Source: Siphonodentalium dalli
Taxonomy: Eukaryota; Mollusca; Scaphopoda; Gadilida; Siphonodentaliidae
Direction: 5' to 3'
NCBI GenBank assembly: GCA_032622095.1
Contig: CP136066.1
Location: 172,731,164-172,795,163, forward strand
DNA: 64,000 nt
Shown: positions 1-29,473 of the stretch, one piece after another
How the letters are laid out: every line of letters begins with the position of its first letter
Numbering within the stretch: the stretch's first letter is position 1
Made by a program: the position numbers and the translations under genes
Notes under the pieces: model-generated
Databases searched by the model: none
What the model was told of the DNA's origin: nothing
Seen by the model: the letters and a program-made list of their open reading frames with translations, nothing else

Positions 1-30
1 CTCCTTGTTTAACCTCTACTGCATTGGTCT

Positions 31-289
31 TTAACCCTTTGAACCCGAGAGACCGGAATACCGGTCCAATCTTTATATTCCTATATCCCGGGATAGCTTG
101 TGACCGGCATATTTCACCACACACTAGTTCGGTTAGCATAATAGATTTCCATATAGTTGAACGTGTATACATGTAAATATGTTCAGCTAAGAGCATTACG
201 AGTTAAATCATCAAAAAAACGCTATATAACGTCAGGCGCCTCGGGTGGCAATCATTTAACGTTCAGGACGTCAGGGTTCAAAGGGGTAA
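31..289. mobile_element. TTAA-bounded piggyBac-like MITE
   Basis: The left end reads TTAACCCTTTGAACCC and the right end GGGTTCAAAGGGGTAA, so the ends are inverted. The right TTAA has one change. Inside are GAGACCGGAATACCGGTC-type short palindromes. No ORF is visible. TTAA duplications with CCC/GGG termini are the piggyBac hallmark, and the call rests on that. Confidence 0.6.
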
Positions 290-388
290 ATTATCAATAT
301 ATTTATTCTGCACTGACCAATCCCTAAAATTTATTTCTCACTGGAGGTGGAACAATACAATTCATGGAAAATAAATTGAAGTTCATCA

Positions 389-18632
<18,244 letters not shown>

Positions 18633-18659
18633 CTGGAATTGAGAATGAATTCAATTAAA

Positions 18660-19768
18660 GATGGATTATCTCTTCATATAACAATTTTGGAATAGATTTT
18701 TGGGTATAAAATAATATAAAGTTATTATACAATGTTGTGTACAGTATGTGTATAAATCTTTTGTGGTTATTTTTGGTATTTGTCGGCATTTAATTCTCTA
18801 TAAAATCCTGTATTTTGATCATCAGAAAGCATGATTTGGAAAAGTAAACATGGAAGTGAGATAAAAAAAACTGCGGAAGTGAAACGTCTGCTAAAATCCA
18901 TCAGGTGTGGCGCGCGCAACACAATTTCACCGATTCATTTCGCAATAGAGTTAATTTGTGATGTCACAGAGTCCCAATAAAAAAGTGATATTGTACAGTT
19001 GTACAGTTGTATGACTTTCTGGAGTCCAATATGACTTTTTCCAGGACTATCACGTGGCGGCTTTTGCCCAATCGGAAATGGTGTTAGTTAAGGGATGGAT
19101 AATAATATATATGAATTGAAGACCGATGTCCGGAAACGCTTTTTAATATTTTTTTAATATTGATTTTAATTCGAATACTTTATTATAAAATGAGATGAAA
19201 AGTAGGACACTTTATTGTTCTATATTTAGAACAGACCATTCAGGTGATACCATATAGCGATAGAGATCATTAGGGTATTCCCATAGCTATGCTCCGAAAG
19301 TCAAATGTCCCAGATTGATTGTTTGTATTGTTAAGCAATAATGAGTCTAATGAACATTTATTTGTGACAAAATTACACAATAAAATTTCTGGTCTCTGTT
19401 AACAGTAACCAATGTTGTGCATTTGCTAAACAACCACACATTTTTAGACCAGAAAATATTTGAAATATAATCAATATTAATTGATAGAAGAATTTCTGGA
19501 CATGGGCTTCAATTTATACATGTATCTAATATTTTATACCCCAGTAACTATATAACACATATTTACAAAGAGATGGACCATGTTTACTTAATATAGTGTT
19601 TGGATCCTAATTAATTGGATTTATTCACTGAAATACATGTAAGTCCACAATATGTCTTTGATTTACAATGTACATATGCATATAATGTTTAGACAATTTT
19701 CTTTTAACATTACATATACTGGTAGTAAGGATGGATAGATTGTAGACAGTCAAGCATCTACTGGTATA
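18660..19768. other. Stretch upstream of the CRIB exon, nothing recognised
   Basis: Presumably a 5' intron of the PAK4-like gene. A short CpG-bearing segment (GGCGCGCGCAACACAATTTC) is at about 18908. No promoter or exon can be fixed. Confidence 0.35.
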
Positions 19769-20339
19769 CAAACCTTGAAATAGGGTGTCTGTCATTTGCA
19801 GAATGAGGTCCCCAGAGGGTGAATTTAGTGATGCTACCCCGCATAATGGGCTAGCATCACCAAATTCACCCTCTGGGGCAGTGTTGTTTCCAGTAATTAT
19901 TTGGGGACACCTGTTTATATGCCAAAGTCATATCCGAAGGCAGCAGCCCTAAGTTTGGGAGGTTATGGGTGGCATCCCCCCTTGAACTACATGTACATAC
20001 TGCCATAAAATGACAATTTATTGCTTTATTTGATGGTTTAGTGTTAGTTGTGTTTGTTTTCTAGTAATAATGGTCAAAAAACTAATTATCTGAGGAATTT
20101 TTCTTCTTTCTAACTGTTTTTTGGGCGCCTGGAGTTTGGGCGCCCATACCTGTTACAGGTACCAAAACTGGCCTGGAAATTACCCTGCTCTGGGGACCTC
20201 ATTCTGCTTACACCTCAGCAGAATGAGGTTCCCAGAGGGTGAATTTGGTGATGCTAGCCCGCTATGCGGGGTAGCATCACTAAATTCACCTTCTGTGGAC
20301 CTCATTCTGCAAATGACAGACACCCTATTTCAAGGCTTG
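19769..20339. mobile_element. hAT-type MITE, 8-bp duplication, carrying a nested element
   Basis: It begins CAAACCTTGAAATAGGGTGT and ends with the inverse of CAAGCCTTGAAATAGGGTGT. CTGGTATA flanks it exactly at 19761-19768 and 20340-20347. Removing the inner element and one copy of its duplication leaves 254 bp, the same length as the copy at 25375. Confidence 0.9.
19879..20187. mobile_element. 309-bp hAT-type element nested in the MITE
   Basis: The ends are CAGTGTTGTTTCCAGTAATT and the inverse of CAGGGTAATTTCCAGGCCAG. The flanks are the exact 8-bp repeat CTCTGGGG (19871-19878 and 20188-20195), which is part of the host MITE. It has no ORF. The termini show it belongs to a family different from its host. 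Confidence 0.88.
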
Positions 20340-20443
20340 CTGGTATATACTACTGGTATAACATTCCATTATATTACATGTATGTGGTGGACCTGGGTTA
20401 TGATGTACATGTGCCAGTAGAGCCATCTCACTACAGGGTGATA

Positions 20444-20863
20444 CAAGCCTGTGTCTGTCGTTTGCAGAATGAGGTTTCCAGGGGGTGAATTTAGTGATAC
20501 CAATGAGCACCCAAGTGGAACCAATCCTGCATGTAGTGTGTCTGACATTTGCAGAATGGGCTAGCATCACCAAATTCACCCTCTGGGAACCTCATTCTGC
20601 TTAGACCTCAACTGCTATAGGAGACTTAGGATCATATTGCAAATTAGGGGATATACATGTAGAAACTGAAGAGAAGGGAAATAGTAACTAAAAACAATGT
20701 TAATTTGAGACTATAGACACTTCCCAGAAGATGTGGCCTAAGCAGAATGAGGTTTGCAGAGGGTGAATTTGGTGATGCTAGCCCACTGTGTGGGATAGTG
20801 TCAGTAAATTCACCCTCTGCAAACCTCATTCTGCAAATGTCAGACAGAGTATATGCAGGCTTG
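20444..20863. mobile_element. Long hAT-type MITE relative with an internal inverted patch
   Basis: The ends CAAGCCTGTGTCTGTCG and the inverse of CAAGCCTGCATATACTCTGT match the family. Positions 20502-20558 are not arm sequence: they are an inverted copy of 20827-20884, including about 20 bases of host DNA outside the right end. Confidence 0.7.
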
Positions 20864-20942
20864 GCTCCACTTGGTGCTCATACATCAGATGAGGCAAAAC
20901 TCTTTAAAACTTGAAACCTAATACCACCGAACACCTGGTGAC

Positions 20943-21329
20943 ATGATTGATGTCACCACACTACTCCCTAGTGGCCTGTTTTTATGTTCATATAAATTCT
21001 TAAATAAAAAAAATTATGTCAAATTCTTAAATTGGTGGTTGCCTGCAATCACCTTTTACACAAACAAACTCATTTGGGAGAAAGCTGTAAATTGCATACA
21101 GGTAGTGGGACAATTACAAATTACAGGCATTCACAGTTCAGTTCTCACCTTTGAACATGTGCCAATTTTATACCTGGATTTTCCTGGTGTTTTGATTGTT
21201 GCAATAAATTGGCTATTTTGGTGACAACAAATATGATATTTACTCATATTGCTGGTAAAAGCTTTGACAGGATTTAGCATCCAACAGTTATTATATACCA
21301 GCAGTTTTCACTAGATTTTTGCAAGCATA
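20943..21329. other. Stretch without recognised features
   Basis: AT-rich sequence. The 93-codon ORF on the plus strand has no motif that I recognise, and I do not call it. Confidence 0.35.
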
Positions 21330-21570
21330 TTAACCCTTTCCATACTAACTCATTGATGAGTAGTTCCCTTAGGGAATGTTCAGATTATAAGTTCAACAAA
21401 CAACATCCGAACATTCCCTTCCAATGAATATAAATCCTTCTGCACATACATGTACATTATCTTTTCACCTGTCTGCTCTTTTTTCCTGAACATCCCAATG
21501 AATAATAGAACATCCCAATGAATAGTTTTATAACTGAATGGGAGATTCCATTCTGTACAGAAAGGGTTAA
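21330..21570. mobile_element. piggyBac-like MITE (CTCATTGATGAG type)
   Basis: It is bounded by TTAACCCTTTCCATACTAAC and TGTACAGAAAGGGTTAA. The interior has AATGTTCAGATTATAAGTTC in inverted context. The same subfamily lies at 30986, 43067 and 61537, with a fragment near 63030. Confidence 0.75.
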
Positions 21571-21699
21571 TCCATAGGGAAATCTAAACTAAAATTTAAA
21601 GCTGATGCTTTCATCGGGAGACATTATAAAATTCTGAGGCTTGACAAACATTAGAGATTACCCTACTTATTAGCAGGTGGAATAATGGTGTCTGGGTCG

Positions 21700-22010
21700 C
21701 ACAGTAAACTCAGCATACAGCCAGGGGCACCAAAAGAAACCGAGGGCAGGGGGGGGGGGGGACAACTTTCTGAAAATAGCACTTTTTCAGTCAAAGATAT
21801 TGGCATATAATTACCAAAAATATTGGTATTCAAATTCAAACACAGGGACGCCGGAAAAGGGGGCATGCGATGGCACTTGCCCCCCCCCCCCCCCCCCCCC
21901 CCCCCCAGGCCCAGGGGGGGGGAGTCCAGTGGGTACCCGAAAAGTGCCCTCCTGACTTGTTTGCCCCCCTTGCCCTTTGGTGCTTCCGGCATCCCTGTGC
22001 GAACAGCCTA
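21700..22010. repeat. Region with long G and C homopolymers
   Basis: A G run lies near 21750 and a run of about 26 C from about 21880, inside sequence reading AGGGACGCCGGAAAAGGG. Similar C/G runs lie at 36750, 41672, 41773 and 60625. Assembly length here is unreliable. The ORFs are artefacts of the runs. Confidence 0.6.
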
Positions 22011-22529
22011 ATGTTTGGAATCCATTCTTAAGTAAACATGTTAATTCACATGTATGGAAACCTTGGAAAGAAATATCCTGAACTATGGGATGGGAGGGGG
22101 ATGCATAGACCTAAACTTAAAAGGTTTGTCATGGTCGGATCACTTTCACCCTTGTTCATATTTCCTCATAATAATATATACTGGGTATAATAAATAAGTT
22201 ACTATATTAGTGAACACTTTTAAAATGGAAACCAAATATTACAATCAATAATAAAGCTTAGCACAACAAGCATCCCCCATTTTCATAATACATCTGATTA
22301 CAGATTACGATTATGCAATTACCAACTCGCATATAAATAAAAACTTGTAAAATGGATAACCAATAAAACGAGAGGCCGATCACGATCGGCAGATGTTAAC
22401 CCATCCCTTGGCGATAAAAATTTAATATGATCGGATAAATGAGAGTTTTGGTGTTCAATTATAGAGTATACTGTTATGTACTATTATAGACAAATGTACA
22501 TAACACAAATTATTGGAATTTATGGGTCA

Positions 22530-22605
22530 CTGGCATTTATATAAGAGAATGCACTGGTACAGAATCTGTAATGCTAAACCGCCACAGCCAGCAAGCCCAT
22601 GGGTT
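22530..22605. mobile_element. Fragment of palindromic-cassette MITE
   Basis: Only the right half of a cassette remains (TATATAAGAGAATGCACTGG), followed by GCTAAACCGCCACAGCC and a CATGGGTTAA end. Confidence 0.6.
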
Positions 22606-23154
22606 AAATGTGTAGGTGTGACCTGGACATGGAATACTTGGGTTAAGAGAGTCCAATTTAAGTTTACAATAATAATGTGTCCTAGTATACAGATAAGCAA
22701 CCTCACCACTGACCCATTAATATCAATTATATAGCAGCACAGATGTCCATGTCTACTGTTAATAGCATGTGATGTTTATTGTTGAATCTTTATTTTAAAT
22801 TAGATGCCATAGCCTTATGTATCAGATTATTTGCACATTGGCATAAGTCCAAAGGCAATTGGTGAATTGGATTTAATGTTGCTCCAAACAGATTTACCAG
22901 TACATAACACAAGATTTTGGACCGATTTAATCAAATTTGGTGTGGTGATTCGGGGTACCCTTGGCAGAGTTATATTAATGGTGTTAGTTTTTCAATTTTT
23001 TTTAACTTATTTAAAAAAATTAAAGGGACACATTGGAAATCTTTTTATCATAATCATCAATATCTAAATGAAAACAAATGACAATGTCAATGACATTTTT
23101 TTTATTATTATTATAAAAGTTAAAAATAAATTAAAAAAAAAATCGATTCAATTT

Positions 23155-23560
23155 TTCAATTTTGTTCTCGAAAAAGGGTCATAACTCCTTTAAAATGAAT
23201 CGGATCAAATCCATATTCGAACTCGATCTGTATTTTGGGCTGTGAAACTCACATACCAAATTTGGTTCCAATCAGATAAAAAATGTTTGAGTTATGGCAG
23301 AATGCGTGAATTATAAGTTGAAAAAGGGCCATAACTCTGTAACAAAATCTCGGATCAAACCCAAATTCGAACTCGATCTGTATTTTGGGCTGAGAAACCC
23401 ATATACAAAATTTGGTTTCGATCGGATAAAAAATGTTTGAGTTATCGCATTACTCGTAAAGTGTCTACGGACAGACGGACAGACGGACAGACAGACGGAC
23501 AGACGGACCAACGATGAGTGGTCAATCCGGGCAACGACACTATGTTTACCATACTATGGT
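23155..23560. repeat. Two ~150-bp direct repeats with (GACAGACG)n tail
   Basis: Two adjacent copies share CATAACTC, TCGAACTCGATCTGTATTTT and AAAATGTTTGAGTTAT. They are followed by a run of ACGGACAGACGGACAG. This is a dispersed repeat style that I know from bivalve genomes. Related phrases recur at about 39000-40035 and 51890-52290. Confidence 0.6.
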
Positions 23561-23579
23561 ATGGGTAAACATAAAAAGG

Positions 23580-24600
23580 GATCTAGTAGCATAACATTTA
23601 CATATGCACATATCTGCAACTGAATCACCACCCCAGAACCTACCCATATTGTATATTACTTGTTACAACAGATACCACAAAGCAAATACATGTAGATAAT
23701 ATTATAATATTTTATGAATAGAAAATATCTCGTATTTACAAATTTGATACAAGTAATGATAAATTTGACTGACATCCCAAATAAAATAGAAAAAAACTAT
23801 CATCTTTTCTGAATAGAAAATATCTTGTATTTGCAAATTTGATAGTGATAAATTTGACAACACAAACCATGCTGTCTAACTAATAGAGACTGATAGGTTT
23901 GGCCACAATGAGTCATAAAATCGAATCAATCATTTTGACAATCGAGCCAGCTGATCAGCCTTAATTATTTCACAATCTACACCCCCACCAGTCACACTTT
24001 ACAAACTCAGAACAGTCAAAACAGGTAGGTCAGCTTAACTAGCCGATGATGAATGTACTTAGTGACCCTATAATGACACGAGTTGAACACATCAATCAAT
24101 GAAATCTGATTGAACCGTGCTCCTACACATGCGCTTATAGAAATTAACAATTGAAAGTGACTCAGACACAAATACTAAGAGTATACAAGTGGTTTATATA
24201 CCAACAAATGGCTGACAATGTTGTATACAAAAAGCCAAACAGACTGTGAAAATACCAGAGCATTAATCACCATATATAGACCATGCTGTACTCAGCAGTA
24301 TCTTTGTTGAGGAATTAATGTATTAAAGACACATAGGCTCCCCGCTGGCCCAAAATATATTTATACCAATTGAAAATATTTTTTGCTAAATTCTTTTACA
24401 ATTTTCCAAATGATACCGAGCGAAATAAGGGACACCGTTATATAGAACATTGATTCTTTTCCGAGTTGATCAAGTCTGTTTCAAAGACTTCCTTTATTAG
24501 GGATTTGGGGAAAGACCCGGGAAGATTTGGAAGAGGTGTCCCCCCCCTACCCTACAACCCATTTTGGATGGGGTTTTGTCATGGTACATGTACAAGTGCA
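23580..24600. other. Stretch without recognised features
   Basis: AT-rich sequence between a dispersed repeat and the 3' end of the decayed gene. Nothing is supported. Confidence 0.35.
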
Positions 24601-25374
24601 TTGTAAAAATTATATTTTCTTTTTCTTGGCTTTATTTTTCGGTCTTTTGTTGTCCTCTGATGCTGATACAGTTGATGTTGGATCGGTGCCCACAGCTTCT
24701 AGAAATTCTGCTAACTGTTGTTTGATCTTATCATGTAGTTTTTCGGTTTGGTCCAGATTATTTCTGAGCACTCTTGTAGACTCGAGACGTTGGTACTAGT
24801 ATGTCCAGTTTTGATGGTACAGCAGGTGGTGATGCCGGCCTCTCTTGGAATCTCATCATCGCATGGATGGAGGTGGTAGTTTCCGTACCTCAGGTGGAGA
24901 CTAGCTGGGTGGTGTTGCCAACTCCACATCAAAGACAGTGGCGGGGACATCCAGTGTGACGTCGATGTCCATGTTGCCACTGTCTACGTTAATGGCAGGG
25001 ACATCCGGGGGGACTTCGGCATACATGTACGTACCTGCTCCTTCTGGTGGTGGTAACATCAAAAACAGCTGGCTGATCTTCTTGCCAAGTGGGGGCAGAC
25101 TGTCTCCACTTGGCCCTCCTGCCGGTGTCCCTGCAGCATCTTGAGGGGTTCTTCTTCCTCTTTTTCCCCAGTGTTCTTGGTGTCAACACCGGACCAGTGG
25201 AGTCCGGCCAGTCCTTCCAGACACAACCGGTATAGGGTTCTGGTTCTGGAGTGACCTGGCACTTCATACGTCCAGTCTGTATTAGCATGGAGTTACCAAC
25301 TAATACAATGGGCAGACTGTGAACTTGGCTGGGGATTAAATCACCAGTCAGCCACGTCCAACAAAAAAATCAAC

Positions 25375-25628
25375 CAAGCCTTGAAATAGGGTGTCTGTCA
25401 TTTGCAGAATGAGGTCCCCAGAGGGTGAATTTAGTGATGCTACCCCACATAGCGGGCTAGCATCACCAAATTCACCCTCTGGGAACCTCACTCTGCTGAG
25501 GTGTAAGCAGAATGAGGTCCCCAGAGGGTGAATTTGGTGATGCTAGCCCGCTATGCGGGGTAGCATCACTAAATTCACCCTCTGTGGACCTCATTCTGCA
25601 AATGACAGACACCCTATTTCAAGGCTTG
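25375..25628. mobile_element. 254-bp hAT-type MITE, exact 8-bp duplication
   Basis: It runs from CAAGCCTTGAAATAGGGTGT to its inverse, flanked by AAATCAAC at 25367-25374 and 25629-25636. It is a foldback element: two arms each contain an inner inverted repeat around GAGGTCCCCAGAGGGTGAAT. It is the best-preserved copy and interrupts the decayed gene. Confidence 0.92.
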
Positions 25629-25732
25629 AAATCAACGACCACTCAAGGGATTAGCGAGGAGCTCTCGCTAGCACCTCCATCGCCTTGAATGACCGGAGCA
25701 TGAAAAAGTATTCCCTTGATGTGTTAGATATA

Positions 25733-26115
25733 CCCTGCTGGACAAAACAAGTGTCCATTGGCACCGCGGTGTATTTGCCGTTCGGCCGCGGTGTCAGAGT
25801 TTGTAACTGCAGTTGAGCACCGTGGCCGAACAGCAAGTACACCGCGGCCGAACAGCAAGTACACTGCGGCCGAAAGGCAACTACATGTACACTGCGGCCG
25901 AACGGCATGTAAACCATGGTTAGATTTCTGGTTTGTATGGTCTTTTTTTCCAGTTTAATGAACATACACCGCGACAACTACACCATGGCCGAATGGCAAG
26001 TACACCGCGGCCCAACTGTAGTTACCCGGTGGAGCCGCAGTGTAGTTGCATTTCAGCCGCGGTGGTAATGCTAACCTCACCGCGGTTAAGTGGACACTTG
26101 TTTTGTCTAGCAGGG
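25733..26115. mobile_element. GC-rich TA-flanked element with CCGCGG repeats
   Basis: The terminal inverted repeats are CCCTGCTGGACAAAACAAGT and its inverse, with TA on each side. The interior is a chain of short units like GCGGCCGAACGGCAAGTACA with many CCGCGG sites, far richer in GC than the surroundings. The second copy is at 45658. The TA target suggests a Tc1/mariner-type source. The ORFs inside are unit artefacts. Confidence 0.82.
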
Positions 26116-26167
26116 TATAATCATATCATGAGGACTAAATGACGACAAATCTACACGCCAACACCTA

Positions 26168-26368
26168 CAGTAATGCCCTAAATAATCGACATCTTAACCA
26201 CAGAATTATGGGAATTTTTTCAGGAATTTCCAAACTCTATGCACCAGTTCAACAGATGAGAAAGGCAACAATCAATAAGATGTTACAGTTAGAAATATGG
26301 CTAGTTGCCATTCATCGAAAAGCTCTGTGATTTTGTGGTTAAGGAGTCGATTATTTAGGTCATTACTG
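26168..26368. mobile_element. TA-flanked foldback MITE, degraded
   Basis: The ends CAGTAATGCCCTAAATAATC and GGTCATTACTG identify the family. The middle is replaced by about 70 bases that do not match the other copies. It lies in the decayed gene. Confidence 0.7.
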
Positions 26369-26469
26369 TACAGTAATACTTGTCGCGCCAGTGAATTATC
26401 ATAAAACAATAAACCAATCACCTGCCAATATAATTGTTGAAGGACTACACCAACTGTGGGCACCTCTAA

Positions 26470-27620
26470 AGAAAAGGAGATTACCTATGTAAACATCACA
26501 ATCATACACCAGGTCCTCTCCTATGTCACAAAATTAACTACTTGTAAATTGGTGTTAACTTTTCCTAATCTACATAAGACGCTACTATATAAACTGTGCA
26601 GGTCTTTTGTGTCAAGGATGGTTTGAGCGAACAATCACTTTGACGATAATTTCTACTTCCTTGTGATATCGAGAACTTACATGTACATGTACATCTACAT
26701 GTACTTGCCAAATGAAAATAAGTTTTGCCAACTGTGAATTAATTGTGCATTTGGCAATGAGTTTGGAAACCATAACCCCTGATAAGCAAGTGAAAAACTA
26801 GCCCAGATGCATGTGAATGAATCAGGTTACTCAGCCGATGCATGCATCAAAAATACATGGCTATTCAGAATCAGAACTTCACCATAAAATTACATGCTGT
26901 TAATTTCAGATAAAGCTTTTGTTGATATAACTACTGGTACATGTACATTGGTCTGTTGGTGAATCTGGGTGTGGGGGGGGGCAGTGTTTAAAGTACATAC
27001 ATGTACCGGTATGTACTCTTCAGTTAATGTACATGTAATTATGTTTTAACTTGTTTAACTTGAACAAACAAATGATTTATAGAATAACAACTACCAATTC
27101 TAGAAACAAAGTTTTTAATCTAGATGTAGAAAAACAGGTTAATGTTATTAGCTTCAGACATTGTGCACAGCATATACATGTAATACATGTGTAATATTTA
27201 TATCCTAATATCATAATTACATAAAGGCCTGTAATACTAGACATGCACGTGTGTCATACAATTAAACAAACTATAATCTTTTTGAAATATATATTCTTAT
27301 ATGTATTGATGATCAACCCTTTCAAAAGCCAATAGAATCAAATGTCTACTTTGTTAATTTGGGGTGGGAGGGTGGGTGACAACCGTGCACCTTAGAAGCT
27401 GAAGGTAGAATGAGTGTTAAAATCTTCATTCTCTTTCCAGCACACTTTAGAACAATTGAGAAACAGTTCTGAATTTATTGAATAATACAATCAATGCTAT
27501 TCACAAGTGAACTCCTGTTGCCAATCGCTCAAATATGCACCCAAGATTTAACCCATCTCGATCCAACATTTTATTTTAACCCCTGTATCTCCAAATAATT
27601 CTTCATTAAACTTCAATAAA
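26470..27620. other. Stretch without recognised features
   Basis: AT-rich, with many ACATGTACATGTAC strings (for example 26680-26705). Upstream exons of the decayed gene might be expected here, but I could not find any. Confidence 0.35.
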
Positions 27621-27865
27621 GTAATTAATACACTATCATATTGGCTCCAGTTCTGCAGTCTGCTAACAGTACAACTACAATGTAGCATTTCATTGGACTT
27701 CGCTCCTGTCTCCTCTTAGCTTGGGGCCTATTAATACACTGTCATATAGGCTCCTGTTCTATAGTGTGCTAGCAGAACAACTAATGTTTCGTTGGACATT
27801 GCTCCAGTCGCCTCCGAGCTTGGGGCCTATTAGGATCCCCTCCTAGCTTGGGGCCTATTAGGACC
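27620..27865. repeat. ~115-bp direct repeat, two copies plus part
   Basis: Shared phrases are AATACACT-TCATA, GGCTCC, TTTCATTGGACTTCGCTCC and AGCTTGGGGCCTATTA, the last present three times. It is a local tandem duplication. Confidence 0.65.
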
Positions 27866-28227
27866 CGCAGTTTCATTGGTAAATTTCATGACTGCATCAC
27901 AGTACAAGGAAGTACAAAAGACAAACGCTTGTTTCAACACCAGCCAGAAACATTACAGGTTACATTATAAATGACAGCACGAAATGCAGAGAATGTGACA
28001 TACTCAGGTGCCCAGTGCAACACAAATGTAACACTCCACAATGAACATGTAATATATTATACACTCTGCCATAGGGCATGTTTATTACCATTTGTAGTTG
28101 ATGTGTGTATGGTGTGTTTAGGCGATGTGAGAGGTCACTGTTATAATGGCAATCCTCTTACATAATAAAACCTGCAATGACATACAATATGTCAAAATAA
28201 AGTGTTATTGAGCTTGGTGGGTGGGTA

Positions 28228-28228
<1 letters not shown>

Positions 28229-28256
<28 letters not shown>
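28229..28256. repeat. (TA)n microsatellite
   Basis: About 14 TA units. It has no further features. Confidence 0.9.
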
Positions 28257-28261
<5 letters not shown>

Positions 28262-28564
28262 ATACAATATATGAAAATGTGCAAATGAATACAGATGTTG
28301 ACAGAAAACATGAAGTACTCAGTGGCCAGATTGAATATTTTAAATAGGTCACAACTATTATTATGCATACTAATGTTATTTATTATTGTTATAGAAGGGT
28401 GTATTCATTAATTCCATATACCAAATCTATATGTTTTTGCAAGACGACAAAATGTTCATTTTATACAGGTGTATCCACATGTATATCTTTATTGGTTCAT
28501 AGTTCTCACAGGTAGTAGTATTTGTGTGGACAAATTAACATTTATTATCAAAATAGCCGTGGGG

Positions 28565-29473
28565 CAGTCCTTCGATTTTGAGGCGCGCAATTGCGCTTGC
28601 GCGCCTTGGCGCACGCGGATCTAAAAACCAGCGAGTTATTAAATGCGCACGCCGAAAAATTTAAATGCGCGCGTCGGAATTTGCAGCCAGTGAACGAGAT
28701 TTTAACAAACAGCACATCAATGGTTAAACGCCGACAAGACTATTCACCGTGTATCTTTCTCAGTAGCGATGACGTTGATTACGAACATAATAACAAAGAT
28801 CAAAGCGGCCGCCGGCGTCTTTCTCACTCAATGATTGGGGTACACCTCGTCACAACTGCTGCACGTGCGAGTTCCCGCAAAAAACAGTGTCAATTCTTTG
28901 GCAGCCTCGTTTGATGTTTCGGCATGCGGGATTCGCCGATTCATTTGAATATTATTGCCATAGATTAGGTTTTAAGTTTAACTATACTTCGAAGCTATAC
29001 TTCGAAGCCAGTATCTTTCGACTCGGAGAAAAATGGACATTGGAGCCTCCTCAAATACCGACTCTATCAAAACGAAAGAGAGCCCCGGTTGATTCCGGTG
29101 AATCTGATTGCGGTAACGATTCCACTTCCGAGTTTGAAATTTTAAGCGACTGCGAGTCTGGTGAGCATGCGCTCTCAGACGCGGAAGTGGACTCATTACC
29201 GTGATTAGATTCACCTGGATTGCCAGATAATCGGATTATTGTGGACTAGATATTGTACTACAATATAAACATATGTTTTTATTTCTGTTTTCACTTTAAG
29301 TTGCCAAAGGCACACTTGGAATTACACGTGTGTATCATTATGTGTTTGTCTTTATTCAGTAATCATTTCATCCATGTTAATTTGAATTGTGCTCCCGCAA
29401 AAAAGGCGCGCGCAAATTCCAAAAGCTCCGAGCGATATATCGCGCACCTACGTTTTCCAAATTCGAAGGACTG
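28565..29473 (+). mobile_element. 909-bp GC-rich DNA transposon with a small ORF
   Basis: The ends CAGTCCTTCGATTTTG and CAAATTCGAAGGACTG are inverted. CGTGGGG flanks both sides (28558-28564 and 29474-29480): 7 bp, or 8 bp with one base lost. CAG...CTG ends fit hAT. GGCGCGC-rich segments lie near both ends. The interior has a plus ORF from an ATG at 28912 to 29204. No transposase domain is recognised. Confidence 0.75.
28912..29204 (+). CDS. Small unknown ORF inside the 28.6 kb element
   Basis: About 97 codons from ATG at 28912 to a stop. The product starts MFRHAGFADSFEYYCHRLGF. It has a basic patch (LSKRKRAPVDSG) and then an acidic Ser/Glu/Asp-rich end (STSEFEILSDCESGEHALSD). A 12-base direct duplication (ACTTCGAAGCTA) lies inside. 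The acidic tail and basic stretch could suit a nuclear or DNA-binding accessory, but I recognise no family. It could also be a remnant of a longer transposon protein. Confidence 0.35.

Larger units (their letters stand above)
24610..26465 (-). pseudogene. Decayed gene of unknown family, split by three MITEs
   Basis: I do not recognise the product. Reading minus strand from about 26460, after a CTTTAG acceptor-like site, come VPTVGVVLQQLYWQVIGLLF, then SNTSREYFFMLRSFKAMEV, LIPSQVHSLPIVLVGNSMLI, KCQVTPEPEPYTGCVWKDWP, LPPLGKKISQLFLMLPPPEG and DIDVTLDVPATVFDVEL. The C-terminal part reads ERPASPPAVPSKLDILVPTS and LDQTEKLHDKIKQQLAEFLE. It ends in a Lys-rich tail (KNKAKKKKI) and a stop at 24612-24610. 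These pieces lie in changing frames with at least three shifts and one internal TAG. MITEs at 26168-26368, 25733-26115 and 25375-25628 lie inside. Taking out the 25733 element joins the frames on its two sides without a break. The C-terminal part looks like a short coiled coil and basic tail. It may be a real exon series with assembly errors, but the insertions favour a pseudogene. Confidence 0.55.

Noticed and set aside
21663-22011. Proline/glycine-rich ORFs on both strands
   Set aside because: They are produced by the C and G homopolymers, with no other protein-like content.
25651-26142. ORFs over the GC-rich elements (also 45602-45920)
   Set aside because: They are formed by the CCGCGG unit chain. 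The two copies have different frames and stops.
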